NCBI GenBank assembly: GCA_946902875.1
Contig: OX336343.1
Coordinates: forward strand, 16,229,596-16,293,595
DNA: 64,000 nucleotides
Direction of reading: 5' to 3'
From: Nematopogon swammerdamellus
Lineage: Eukaryota > Arthropoda > Insecta > Lepidoptera > Adelidae
Made by a program: the position numbers and the translations under genes. How positions within the stretch are numbered: position 1 is the stretch's first letter; each line of letters starts with the position of its first letter. This document shows, one piece after another, positions 36,784 to 47,097 of this stretch. The notes below the pieces were generated by a model that was not told the DNA's origin, made no database searches, and saw only the letters and a list, made by a program, of their open reading frames with translations.

Positions 36784-39700
36784 GTGAGTTGGCTTTTTGT
36801 CAAATGTATTCCGTAGTCTGCATTACAGCCGCCCTGTCGCATTGTCTTAAATAGAACACAAGAAACAAGTTGACTGACCTGCTGACAATCATATCGGCCT
36901 GTGACACCGTTTTCTTGGGCTCACGTTGCCTACACTGAGCTGAGCTGGATGGAAAAATCAGACTATTTCATTTTTAAGTTGCTTCATACCGCCACTATGC
37001 TTGGCCCTTCTCTGCAGCATCCAGATGTAAATACTGGGTTATAATAGCCTTGTAGATGCGCATGATATAAACGGTGTGGAATGGTCTTCCAGCGAATATC
37101 TTTTCCTACTCCGAGAATACATGGATCTTCAAATCGCCTTTCCCCAGTGACTTTAGTCCGCGTACAAGCAGGACTGTCACCTCCTCGGGGGTGAAATTGG
37201 CTGTGCCTGACTGAGGCTCCGACGACGTCGAGCTCGGCCGCCCAATTCAGGTGCAATAAAAAAATAGATATACAATAGTATGCGTGGTGTGACGGCAGGA
37301 ACGATGCTGTACGTGTTGTTCGGAACGATCAAGGAGGTGTCGATCGGGCCCACAAGCCTGATGGCACTGCTGGTGTTGCAGACCTGCAAGGACCTACCTG
37401 TGGATTACGTCGTCCTTCTCACCTTCCTGTCGGGCTGCGTTGTCATGCTGATGGGTCTACTGAGGCTAGGTATGTTGTACTGCATAGCATTACGGTGTTG
37501 AATATCTAATGAAGATATTTTTGTGAAACTCAACATAGCGATTGCGGGCATCACCTGCTACAGCCGTGGTGTCAGTTCATATCCTGTTAGCAGTTACACT
37601 AAACTGAACGGAAAATACAGATTTCAGTTCGGTTTTACTATGTAAGTTAAGGGAACAATCTATGACAATCATAGATGGAGCAACTCGTATTCATCAGACA
37701 AATTGTACTGACAAGATGTTTAAATAATAATAAATGACATCGCAGGTTTCTTAGTGGATCTGATATCAGCGCCCGTGACCAGCGGTTTCACGTCCGCCAC
37801 CTCCATCATCATCGTCGTATCCCAGCTGAAGGGAATCCTCGGGCTGAAGTTCAACGCAGAGACCATCGTAGAAAACTTCGTGTTGATCTCGGAGAACATA
37901 AGGAAAACCAATATTGGCGATGTCATCTTGGGCTTAAACTGCATTACTATTTTGTTGCTATTGAGGGTGAGTTTGGTGGAAAGTTAATAATACCTAACAT
38001 CAGTGGCGGACAGGGTGATAATAAGGCGTATTGTGGCTATGGTTCACTGATTTATATCCGGCTCGAAGGACCAACTATATTTCTTTCATATATTTTGTAT
38101 TCTGCACTGGAACGAGAGAGAGAGATCGCCATCTTTCTAATGTATGTCCTAAGTTAAACCCTTTAGTCGGTGAAGGAAAATACTGTGAGAAAGCCTGGTA
38201 GGCCTTTGCCAACGCCAGAGAAATGTCGCGTAGACTGAAAGTAGTAAGTAAAAGTATTTATAGGTAGGTAATATGTTTTGTTTGTTCAGAAACTAAAAGA
38301 CGTGCCAGCTCAAAATGCTGGTATGAAGAAAGTTTTGTGGCTGATCTCAATTAGTCGGAACGCTATTGTAGTGCTCAGCACTGCACTGGTGGCTGCTTAC
38401 TTCCATTTGAAGGACCCTGACCACGTACCTATCTCGCTCTCTGGTAAGCATTTCCTTCATAAGCACTTTTGTTTCCAATATGTATTTTGTTTTCATTTAT
38501 TTGAGCTATTATTTATTTTCTTACAAGACGGGAATTACAAAGACTACGAGTGTAATCTGACGATGTTGACAGACAAATCCCCAATTTAGATATGTTAAAT
38601 TTCAAAAAGTTCCCTAAACTCGTTTAACCCCCGTTTACACAATCTCCGGTGAATTCAATCCAAAAGTTATTTGGCGGTTACAGTGGTATTTATCATACAT
38701 TTGATAGAAGTTAAATTGTCAGCAACGTTGTAGCCGGAGGTAGTGAAAATGGCCATAAGTAAACCTTTTTTACCACTGCTTCTTCACATCATCATCTAAA
38801 TCCATGGCTTCATAAAGTGCTTCTATGTGTGCACCTGTGAATTATGCTCTGTACGAGCTTAGATATGAATACAATGGATAAACTGTCTTTGTTGCAGGCA
38901 AGGTTGTGCCAGGGTTGCCACCGTTCAGCCTGCCCGCGTTCAGTGTGACGCGCGACAACACAACCGTCTCCTTCCTGGAGATGTGTTCTCAGCTCGGCTC
39001 CGGCATTGTCGTCACGCCTATCGTCATGGTCCTGGCGAACATCGCTATTGCTAAGGCTTTCTGTATGTTGATACGAGTACTTTGTTCTTTTTTTTTCAAA
39101 TCTTATAATGTCGCGGGTCACAATGCCATACAAGATGTTACAAGATGTACAAGAGGCTTATTCTTTGCACTAAAGTCTGAAACTATTGGGTGCGCAACAA
39201 AATTAGTACAAAGAGTCCTTATGGTGAGACTCTGTTGTCTGTTTGCTTTCTGTCTATTCGTTCGTCTATCGTCCTATAACACACACACACACACTGGTAC
39301 ATTTTATCTAAATTGGTAACCTATGTCACAAAAAAATGCTTTTTTCTTCGCAGAACTCATTAGTTTTGTGTCTAGTTAATTAGTAATTACCTATGTCTAT
39401 TGTATCACACAACTATTGTGACATATACATACAACTTGTATGTATGTCATGTACTTAAAATTTTTAGTTTACTTAACATTTATCCATTTGCATTTCTACG
39501 TACTGCACTGTACTGCAAGGAGATTCCGAAATTTCGCACTAGCACCGCTCGGCCTCGGCAATGAAATTGGCTGTACCTGAGTCTCTACTCCCGAGCTTAG
39601 GCAACCAATCCAATATCTATAAAAACATAATACTTACTTAAATTGACAACTAGATTTTGGTCACATTAAGAAGAAAATAAAAACATCATACATAAATGAT

Positions 39701-42700
39701 TTCACATGGATATTAATAAGACAGGATAGGATTTTAAAGGTGATGTCACATATTGAATGGTCTTCCGCTGAGTATGTTCCTACTACTACATACCTACTCC
39801 TACTACTACTACCTACAATCTCGGCGCATCTCTGAGCGTGCTTTCGGCAGGAGTGGTATTATCGGCTGGTGTGTCTTCCATTGAACCTTTGGGCACAGCC
39901 ACCCGTACCGGCATTACTTTAAATTTAATAGAGAATAGGTATGAAGTTGTTATATGGCTGTATGTAGCGTCTGGCGCGCGAGTGGACGCGACGCAGGAGA
40001 TGTTGACACTGGGGCTGTGCAACATCGTGGGCTCGTTCTTCCACTCCATGCCGACTACCGGAGCCTTCACCCGCTCCGCAGTCAGCAACGCGAGCGGCGT
40101 CCGCACACCTATGGCTGGCCTTTACTCCGGTCTGTATTCCTGTCTTCCTCTTCAATTAATAAGTATACAAAAAGTACAATTTTTCTAAATAGTTCGGCAC
40201 CACAGAACAACGACCGGCGGCAGTCTTCCTACATTCTGGCCAACCGCGCGGCACATATTCCTTAATTTGTGTTTTGATGATTGAATAAGATTTAAAGTGT
40301 GAGAGTTAGGGCCCCTGAACCCTGTTATCACTGCGACCTAGGAAGTTCTATTGTGATCTCTCAAACGTTTATAGCTCACCCTTAAGTCCGATTTCCGCTA
40401 TGAACTGAGTTACATACTTGGGGTTGAGTGCCTATATTTGTATGGGTTAAAAATATTATAAACATTAAAAATACTTTGTGATTTGCACTATAATATAAAT
40501 AACTATTGTACACACGATAGCAGCGGTGAAGTAACTAATCACTCTTACACTACGGTTGTGCATGTAGCATGTAGTAGGGCTTGAAGCGAGCCGAAACGTG
40601 AAGCATGCGCGGGAAATTTAGAGTGGCCACTCGCTAGTCCCGGCCTCGATTAATACCCTCCTCTACTGCCGATGGGCCCGGATATGTTCGGTGAAGCCAT
40701 CCCAAGCTTAGATCCACACCTTCCTTCCTTCGGTACCAAATTTAAGCAGAGATTGTGAATGTATGATATTTTCGAAAAATATTGATTGCTTAATGGAAAG
40801 ATGGTACATAAAGAGAAAAAAAATTGTCCTCTGATTGAGACTTGAAGCTGGAACTCCTGTTAGCCGTGCATAGATAAATGGTGTTAAGGGGCCTGCGCAA
40901 TCCCCATACGTCACTAAATGCCCTCGGGCATCGTCAGATATAAAGATGGAACAGTGCCCCACTTTTTTTTTAATGTAATCCGGTATGAGTGGTTGAGTCG
41001 AAGGGGCCAAAGCACATGCTCCGACCAGCCAATACCGAGAAGGTAGGTGCCATACCGGAGACTTCCCTGGATTGCTGGCTATACTGGACTAGAGGAGAAC
41101 ACAACCGAGGCTGCTATGCGGCCATCTTACATCCAGTACGGTGGTATCAACCCAGTCGGCTACAATTTAAGCCTACCACCTAGTGAGGGGCAAGGGAAGG
41201 GACCTACAGTTTTACACCGGTTCCGAACGGTGAAGCAGCAGGTGTAGGTATGCACGTAAATTTTTTCGTCAGAAAAAACTTATTGGTACACGCCGACCGG
41301 ATTCGAAGCTCGGACCTCTCGCATGAGAAGCCGATGCCCAAACCACTCGGCCACCCGCCGCTTAATATATATCTCGCTTACTATTAATATACGAGTATAT
41401 CTCGATTGTCAGCGTAACATATATTAATTGACTTGATATATGCTTGCAGGAACGATAACACTGCTGGCACTTGTGTTCATGACCAAGTACTTCTACTTTA
41501 TACCCAAAGCAACACTGTCGTCGGTCCTCATCTGCGCCGTCATATTCATGGTACGCTTCTGCATTTACAACGGTTCATACATCTCCTTCAGTGTAAAACA
41601 ATTTGTCAGGAAGAAATCTGCAATGTACTGTTGGGCCGGTACTTAAAAAAAGGATAGCCCCACTGCATCTCTCCCCGCACAAGTCGTAAAAGACGACTAA
41701 GGGATAAGGACAAGATACAGTACTTAAGGGCAACTGGGAAGCCACCTTTCACCTTGGCACGATCCTTCCACCGAGTCATCTATTCTAAGTTCAAAGATTG
41801 TATGATTGATTGATAAGATAAGTTGTCAGCCTCGGTAGCTCAGTGGTGCGGTCGATCGACTGTTGCAACCCTGAGTGCGGTCAGTACTTGGATGGGTGAC
41901 CGCTCGACCATTGGAGGCTGACCGACGACCGTGGTTCGGATTCCACGTTAAACTGTAGGTCCATTCCCTTCTTACCTTACTAGGTGGTAGGGTTTATCCC
42001 GCCCGGGTTGGTACCACCGCACTGAGCGAAACGTCGGTCGAAACGGCTATATAAATAGTTCGTGTTTTCCGTCCAGTTCAGTGTAGCCGACATGAAATGA
42101 AGGGAAGCACTGACATGCCACCTAGTTAACCCGTTGTTATGGGCTGACATCACGGATGTTATAGGTGATGTAGCCAACCGTATCAGTTTCCATAAAAAAA
42201 AAAAGGTCATGCCCTAATACTTTGCTGAAGGTAGTGGTCGGTGTTGTGTGGTAATTCACCCTCTTGCAGCACAGCATCGATTACTCTACTTACCTTGATT
42301 GTCGGGATAGAGCGTCATAATTTTAATTAAATTTTTTTATTTTTATGGAAACTGACACGGTTGGCTACATCACCTACAATATCCGTGATGTCAGCCCATA
42401 ACACCGGGTGAACTTGGTGCCACGTCAGTGCTTCCCTTCGTTCGTGCCGGCTACACTGAACTAGACGGAAAACACAAACTATTTCCATAGCTGTTTCAAC
42501 CGACCTTTCATTCAGTGCGGTGGTACCAACCCGGGCGGGTTAAACCCTACCACCTAGTAATATAAGAAGGGAGTCATATCCCTTAGTCGCCTTTTACGAC
42601 ATACACGGGGAGACATGCAATGGGGCTATTCTTTTAAAGTACCGGCCCCACACGGTACATGCACAAAAATATGTATGAATTGACAGATCGACTTCAAGAT

Positions 42701-45700
42701 AATGTGGACTCTGTGGAAGCGCAACAAGTGCGACTGGTGCATGCTGATGGCGACCCTGCTGATCGGGCTGGCGCGCAACGTGGAGGTGGCTCTGTTCGTG
42801 GGCATGCTGGCCAACATCTCCATACTTATCTACAGCTGGAGCCGGCCCAACGTCTCCGCAATCAGGCTCAAGGTACCTTAGACATATTAGCACGTAGAGA
42901 TCCGTTGTCTCTGCTTACCGCTGGTTGACAGACGCTACTTTATAAGCATGTTTATATGGATTGGTACCACCGTACTGGATGTAAGATGGCCGCATAGCAG
43001 TGTCGGTTGTGTTCTCCTCTAGTCCAGTATAGCCAGCAATCCAGGGAAGTCGGCGGTATGGCACCTACCTTCTCGGAGGTGATATTGGCTGGTCGGAGCA
43101 TGTGCTTTGGCCCCTCCGACTCAGCAAACCTACCGGAATACATAAGAAAAAATTATGCGTACATAGTATGGTACAATTTACGCATTTTGCTATAAAATAG
43201 GGTACAAAAAGGTCAGCTTAATGCAGATCTGCATTTCATTCGAGCAAACCTTTTGATTAATAAAAAATATTGAAGAAAAGAAAAAATATATATGTTTTTT
43301 TTTATGGAAACTGACACGGTTGGCTACATCACCTACAACATCCGTGATGTCAGCCCATAACACCGAGTGAACTTGGTGCCACGTCAGCGCTTCCCTACGG
43401 TCGTGCCGGCTACACTGAACTGGGCGGAAAACTATTTACATAGCCGTTTCGACCGACCTTTCACTCAGTGCGGTGGTATCAATCCGGGCGGGTTAAACCC
43501 TACCACCTAGTAATATAAGAAGGGAGTCTTATCCCTTAGTCGCCTTTTACGATATACACGCGGAGAGATGGAGTGGGGCTATTCTTTTAAAGTACCGGCC
43601 CCACACGGTACAAAATGGTACGCATTTTGCTATAAAATAGGGTACAAAAAGGTCGGCTTAATGCAGATCTGCATTTTATTCAAGCAAACCTTTTGATGAA
43701 TGAAAAATATTGAAGAAAAGAAAGAAAGGAAGAAAATGAAAAAAATGTATACGTCATTTGTATCAACTCAATAATGTTATCATATTACATCTCATCTGTG
43801 ACATTACATTACAAATACTACAATGTAGTATAATTTGTAAAAATATATATAGGTAAGGTCTTTCAATAGTAGGTAACGATACGCTAAGGGGTGTATGTGT
43901 ATCAGATACTGATCACGTTCCCATACCTTTTTTTTACGATATAAAAAACATACTTATTAAGGTGAAATACGCGCACTTCACGTATTAAATTTGAGGAGTG
44001 AGTAGGTTTTTTATATTGTAAAAAAAAACAATTGGTATGGGAACGTGATGGACACATTCACCCCTTAGCGTATCGTTACCTACTAATGAAAGACCTTATA
44101 TATATGTATATTATAAAAGTATTCATTAAGATATGTGAGTACATATCAAGTTGTCAATCAATGGGTTAATAAAATAGAGGTTTTTTTTATTTATTTTTTT
44201 TTTTTTTTATGGAAACTGACACGGTTGGCTACATCACCTACAACGTCCGTGATGTCGGCCCATAACACCGGGTGAACTAGGTGCCATGTCAGTGCCTCCC
44301 CCTTTGATCGTGCCGGCTACACTGAACTGGTCGGAAAACACAAACTATTTACATAGCCGTTTAGACCGACGTTTCATTCAGTGCGGTGGTACCAACCCGG
44401 GCGGGTTAAACCCTACCACCAAGTAAGATTAGGAGGGAAGGGACCTACAGTTTTACGAGGAATCCGAACCTCGGTCAGCCTCCAACGGTCTGCGGTCACC
44501 CATCCAAGTACTGACCGCACCCAGCGTTGCTTAACATTCAATAGCGACAGTTGACTGTCTGCAACACTGAGCTATCGAGGCGAGGTACGTAGCTGCCGTC
44601 ATTTAAATATGAGTGTGTGTGTGTGTGTGTGGTGTGCATGCATGCAGGCGTCGACGGGAGGGGAGTACGTGAAGGTGATGCCCGGCGTGGGGCTGTTCTA
44701 CCTGAACATCGACTACTTCCGCGCGCGCGTGCTCAGCGCCGCCGCCGGCCCCGCCGAGGGAGTGCTGCCGGTAGTCATCGACTGCTCGCGACTACAGGCT
44801 GTCGACTACTCTGCCTGTCAGGTCTGTGTTGCTCTTTCGTGTTTATTGTTTGGATTGGTTACTGTGTTTTTGGCTAAAATATTTACTTATTATGGAAAAA
44901 TGGACCGTGGTCAAGTTTTTGTCCTATTTATACACGGTGTTGCAGTTGCCTCCGTAACATATTTAACTGACATGAGGAGGTTATTCTATATATGAGACTA
45001 AACAACTTCTGTGGCGAAAAGATTTTTTTTGAAACAAAAAAACATTTTTTTTCCCATACAAATTTTAAATACCTATTCTCAAAATGTATGGAGAAAAAAA
45101 ATATTTTTTTTCTTCAAATTAAAAAGACTATTTCACGTACAGAATCACCCCCTTTCGGGTTATACGGTTGGAGTTGCAACACCGTGTATAATTTGTTGGG
45201 CCAGTAAAAATACTGAAACCAATTTTCGCTTCAGAATGAATATCGTAGGACAGTTTGCTCTCAATGATCACTCATAAGGGATATGACTCCCTTCTTATAT
45301 TACTAGGTGGTAGGGTTTAACCCGCCCGGGTTGGTACCACCGCACTGAATGAAAGGTCGGTCGAAACGGCTATGTAAATAGTTTGTGTTTTCCGTCCAGT
45401 TCAGTGTAGCCGGCACGACCGAAGGGAAGCACTGACGTGGCACCAAGTTCACCCGGTGTTATGGGCTGACATCACGGATGTTGTAGGTGATGTAGCCAAC
45501 CGTCTCAGTTTCAATAAAAAAAAAAAAAAAAAAAAAACTTCCACGCTAGCAAAATGTGCTCCCTATTTCAGGTCTTTTCGGGGCAGATTTATATAATATT
45601 CATCTTTACGTTTAAAATCCCATCTCATCATAATTTTAATTTTCCAGGGCCTTGAGCAAATCAACAACAAATTCCGCAACATATCGCAGAAGCTCATATT

Positions 45701-45989
45701 TTACAACGCATCCTCGGACGTCCTCGAAAAATTAAAAGCCATCAAGTCCATAGACTCACGCCATCTACACTCTCACTCGGAAACGGAACTCTTAGAAGCG
45801 CTTTTCTGCCCCAAGGAAGAATGTTGCAGAATGGAATCAATACCTCTGTTGGCCGAGGCGTTTAGGAAGAAAGACAGCGTGTGCGAATATGGACTAAAGT
45901 ATGAGATGAACGATATGAGCGACAAAAGTCTAGTTGTCAAGATGGAATGCCATGAAGAGAAAGAGAAGAAGGATCTGTCGGATGTGTGA
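36528..45989 (+). CDS. SLC26A11-like: SLC26/SulP anion transporter with STAS domain, complete, 10 exons
   Basis: Exons 36528-36783, 37299-37469, 37746-37966, 38290-38443, 38898-39062, 39968-40129, 41450-41550, 42687-42872, 44648-44821 and 45648-45989 sum to 1932 nt: 643 codons plus TGA, every junction in phase. The product is a multi-pass membrane anion (sulfate-type) transporter. Residues 61-74 carry the family signature LVPQSIAYASLAGL. Later landmarks are GPTSLMALL (exon 2), SGFTSATSI (exon 3) and MPTTGAFTRSAVSNASG (exon 6). Exons 9-10 form a cytoplasmic STAS domain (VVIDCSRLQAVDYSAC). The acidic, lysine-rich C-terminus (EEKEKKDLSDV) is not typical core. Closest in character to SLC26A11, the sodium-independent sulfate transporter group expanded in insects; subfamily not proven. 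Confidence 0.9.
37020..37262 (+). mobile_element. LINE tail (family F) in SLC26 intron 1
   Basis: NGVEWSSSEYLF, then a tail with GTGAAATTGGCTGTGCCTGA and CCCAATTCAGGTGCAATAAA. Ends 36 bp before exon 2. Confidence 0.5.
37299..37469 (+). CDS. SLC26A11-like: SLC26 exon 2
   Basis: (G)TMLYVLFGTIKEVSIGPTSL through VLLTFLSGCVVMLMGLLRLG. Acceptor GGCAG, donor GTATGT. Confidence 0.9.
37746..37966 (+). CDS. SLC26A11-like: SLC26 exon 3
   Basis: (G)FLVDLISAPVTSGFTSATSI, then IVVSQLKGILGLKF and VILGLNCITILLLLR. Phase 0 out. Confidence 0.9.
38290..38443 (+). CDS. SLC26A11-like: SLC26 exon 4
   Basis: KLKDVPAQNAGMKKVLWLIS, then NAIVVLSTALVAAYFH and PISLSG. Donor GTAAGC. Confidence 0.88.
38898..39062 (+). 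CDS. SLC26A11-like: SLC26 exon 5
   Basis: (G)KVVPGLPPFSLPAFSVTRDN, then SQLGSGIVVTPIVMVLANIA. The KVPxGLPxF motif is typical of the family. Confidence 0.9.
39741..39922 (+). mobile_element. LINE tail (family F) before SLC26 exon 6
   Basis: GAATGGTCTTCCGCTGAGTA to GGGCACAGCCACCCGTACCG, close in order to 31.3 kb. A related scrap is at 39,530-39,628. Confidence 0.5.
39968..40129 (+). CDS. SLC26A11-like: SLC26 exon 6
   Basis: (S)SGARVDATQEMLTLGLCNIV, then GSFFHSMPTTGAFTRSAV and PMAGLYSG. Acceptor ATGTAG lacks a strong pyrimidine tract. Donor GTCTGT is non-consensus at +3/+4. Confidence 0.85.
40579..40725 (+). mobile_element. LINE 3' UTR fragment (family E)
   Basis: CTTGAAGCGAGCCGAAACGT to TAGATCCACACCTTCC, the terminal part of family E. 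Confidence 0.65.
40964..41366 (-). mobile_element. Full-length SINE A, minus strand
   Basis: T-run, TAATGTAATCCGGTATGAGT, core, and the tRNA-like head at about 41,290-41,365 (A box complement CCACTCGGCCA). The B box has one change (GCTTCGAATCC). Confidence 0.8.
41450..41550 (+). CDS. SLC26A11-like: SLC26 exon 7
   Basis: (G)TITLLALVFMTKYFYFIPKA, then SSVLICAVIFM. A short exon; donor GTACGC. Confidence 0.87.
41630..41822 (+). mobile_element. SINE D, 3' truncated
   Basis: GGGCCGGTACTTAAAAAAAG to the CCACCTTTCACCTTGGCACG and CCACCGAGTCAT blocks. Immediately followed by a SINE B. Confidence 0.65.
41825..42205 (+). mobile_element. Full-length SINE B with tRNA plus 5S-like head
   Basis: The head begins GCCTCGGTAGCTCAGTGGTG (A-box-like), then GTGCGGTCAGTACTTGGATG and GGTGACC, which match the internal element and box C of 5S rRNA, then GGTTCGGATTCC (B-box-like). 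Core CCTTACTAGGTGGTAGGGTT; tail TAGCCAACCGTATCAGTTTC then CATAAAAA. Confidence 0.8.
42233..42315 (+). mobile_element. SINE D tail fragment
   Basis: GTGGTCGGTGTTGTGTGGTA to GATTACTCTACTTACC. Confidence 0.55.
42330..42660 (-). mobile_element. SINE B with GTGTGGGG head, minus strand
   Basis: From ATGGAAACTGACACGGTTGG to AAGTACCGGCCCCACACGGT. Its head end lies 26 bp from the exon 8 acceptor. Confidence 0.8.
42687..42872 (+). CDS. SLC26A11-like: SLC26 exon 8
   Basis: IDFKIMWTLWKRNKCDWCML, then LLIGLARNVEVALFVGML and ILIYSWSRPNVSAIRLK. Last membrane segment and link to STAS. Acceptor GAATTGACAG has almost no pyrimidine tract because a SINE ends just upstream. Confidence 0.87.
42957..43151 (+). 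mobile_element. SINE A, 5' truncated
   Basis: TTGGTACCACCGTACTGGAT to CTACCGGAATACATAAGAAAA. Confidence 0.7.
43181..43286. repeat. Direct repeat, left copy (flanks a SINE)
   Basis: CGCATTTTGCTATAAAATAG to TATTGAAGAAAAGAAA, repeated with a few changes at 43,621-43,726 on the other side of a SINE B. Confidence 0.85.
43297..43613 (-). mobile_element. SINE B with GTGTGGGG head, minus strand, between direct repeats
   Basis: ATGGAAACTGACACGGTTGG to AAGTACCGGCCCCACACGGT. A short internal deletion near GGAAAACTATTTACATAG. Confidence 0.8.
43621..43726. repeat. Direct repeat, right copy
   Basis: Second copy of the 106-bp host segment, offset 440 bp from the first. Confidence 0.85.
43849..44100. mobile_element. 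TIR MITE (family I)
   Basis: GGTAAGGTCTTTCAATAGTA and GGTAACGATACGCTAAGGGG at the left are mirrored by CCCCTTAGCGTATCGTTACC and ATGAAAGACCTTATA at the right. A second inner pair is CACGTTCCCATACC/GGTATGGGAACGTG. Confidence 0.75.
44188..44592 (-). mobile_element. SINE B with clear 5S rRNA-like head, minus strand
   Basis: T-run and standard tail and core, then on the minus strand at 44,535-44,494: GTTAAGCAACGC, GGTCAGTACTTGGATGGGTG and ACC. These are boxes A, IE and C of 5S rRNA in order. CTCGATAGCTCAGTGTTGCA (tRNA A-box-like) starts the element and GGTTCGGATTCC follows. Ends 55 bp before the exon 9 acceptor. Confidence 0.82.
44613..44630. repeat. (TG)9 microsatellite just before an acceptor
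   Basis: GTGTGTGTGT run followed by GGTGTGCATGCATGCAG, the SLC26 exon 9 acceptor at 44,647. Confidence 0.9.
44648..44821 (+). CDS. SLC26A11-like: SLC26 exon 9 (STAS domain, first half)
   Basis: ASTGGEYVKVMPGVGLFYLN, then YFRARVLSAAAGPAEG and VLPVVIDCSRLQAVDYSACQ. 58 codons, very GC-rich. The acceptor follows a TG repeat; donor GTCTGT. Confidence 0.9.
44928..45191. mobile_element. TIR MITE with ATACACGGTGTTGCA ends
   Basis: Left TATACACGGTGTTGCAGTTG, right CAACTCCAACC-type complement ending GTTGCAACACCGTGTATA. The interior has T- and A-runs. Confidence 0.7.
45276..45537 (+). mobile_element. SINE B, 5' truncated, plus strand
   Basis: AAGGGATATGACTCCCTTCT, core, tail TAGCCAACCGTCTCAGTTTC, A-run of about 23. 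Confidence 0.78.
45648..45989 (+). CDS. SLC26A11-like: SLC26 exon 10 (STAS second half, C-terminus)
   Basis: GLEQINNKFRNISQKLIFYN, then SDVLEKLKAIKSIDS completes the STAS fold. The rest is a charged tail ending EEKEKKDLSDV-stop (TGA 45,987-45,989). Confidence 0.9.
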   Translation, partial: GLEQINNKFRNISQKLIFYNASSDVLEKLKAIKSIDSRHLHSHSETELLEALFCPKEECCRMESIPLLAEAFRKKDSVCEYGLKYEMNDMSDKSLVVKMECHEEKEKKDLSDV

Positions 45990-46157
45990 TATAGTTTTTT
46001 TTCTTTATTTTTAGCAGTATTTTTACGAACGTTAGAAGAGCACCTAGACAAAAGAAATAAGCACAAAATAATTCCTATTGTATGGTCTTGGCATGGCGAC
46101 ACTATAAACGACCTACCGTACACACCAGTGAGAAATAACTAAGAGAATATAACCAGA

Positions 46158-46163
46158 AATAAA
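46158..46163 (+). terminator. Polyadenylation signal AATAAA for SLC26 gene
   Basis: First AATAAA after the stop, 169 bp downstream. Confidence 0.55.
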
Positions 46164-46795
46164 TTTAAATACAAAATACTTCATCTGTGTGGGGCAAGGA
46201 TTATTTTGTATGTCCATGCGTCCATGGTGTGGTTAGCGGCACGGTGTAGGGAAGTTAGCGGTTAAAGCGACAGCGTCATAGAGTAATATTGTTTGGACAG
46301 CGTAAAATTCTAGGTCTGTGGGTTAAAGCGTACATAGGTAGGTACATAAGTTCTGTGAACTTTGTGTGAATATTCTATTAGGTATTGTAGGTTTTAAAAC
46401 GATAATTACCTACCTAATAAATTTACTTAGTTATAAACATGTTATATATTTTTTTAAATAAACTATACAAGTAATAAAGATGATTTGGTTTATTTATTGA
46501 CCTGGAATCAAATGACATGTCTTACTCACACCTATTTGACGTTGCGCGGTACTTTCTGAAATTTCAATTTGAGGATAACGAAAAGAGTTAACGCGAAAAT
46601 AACGAAATAGGTAACGAAAAGAGGTAACGCGTATAATAGCTAGAAGTATGTTTGAAAACTTTTCTATAGAACATGGAAGAAGAAATTTGTGACAAATTAA
46701 AATACCTATATTATATTTACCTAGATGTGATCTGATAAGTCATCGAAGTTTCAAGTTTCGAAATTTCCAAACAAGTTCCATTTTTTACATTATTA
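46164..46795 (+). other. Intergenic, nothing recognised
   Basis: AT-rich; a second AATAAA near 46,456 could be an alternative polyadenylation signal. Confidence 0.35.
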
Positions 46796-46803
46796 CCATA
46801 GTG

Positions 46804-47097
46804 CAGCGGTTCCCAAATAGTGGTACGGGTACCCCCAGGGGTACACAGGCTCAAGAGAAGGGGTACGCGTGGGCGCACTTGACGGCCAAAGAGAAAGGGG
46901 CCCGCCCAATTATCTCATTAGTGACAATTAACTCCACTGATGAATTGTTGATTGGTTTGGGACCTTTTTCGTAGTAAAAAAACAATCATATGAAAATTGT
47001 TTTAATTAAACATTTTGCTCAGGGGTAAGTACTTGGGTCTCAGAAAATTTGCTAAGGGGTAGTTACCGATTAAAATAGGTGTAATTGGGAACCGATG
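46804..47097. mobile_element. hAT-type MITE with 8-bp target duplication
   Basis: Ends CAGCGGTTCCCAA and TTGGGAACCGATG (one mismatch as inverted repeats). Both sides carry CCATAGTG (46,796-46,803; 47,098-47,105). The interior repeats GGGGTAC motifs. Non-coding. Confidence 0.88.

Noticed and set aside
44494..44535. 5S rRNA gene
   Set aside because: Only the internal promoter part is 5S-like; the first 40 bases and the 3' stem of 5S rRNA are absent and the flanks are SINE B.
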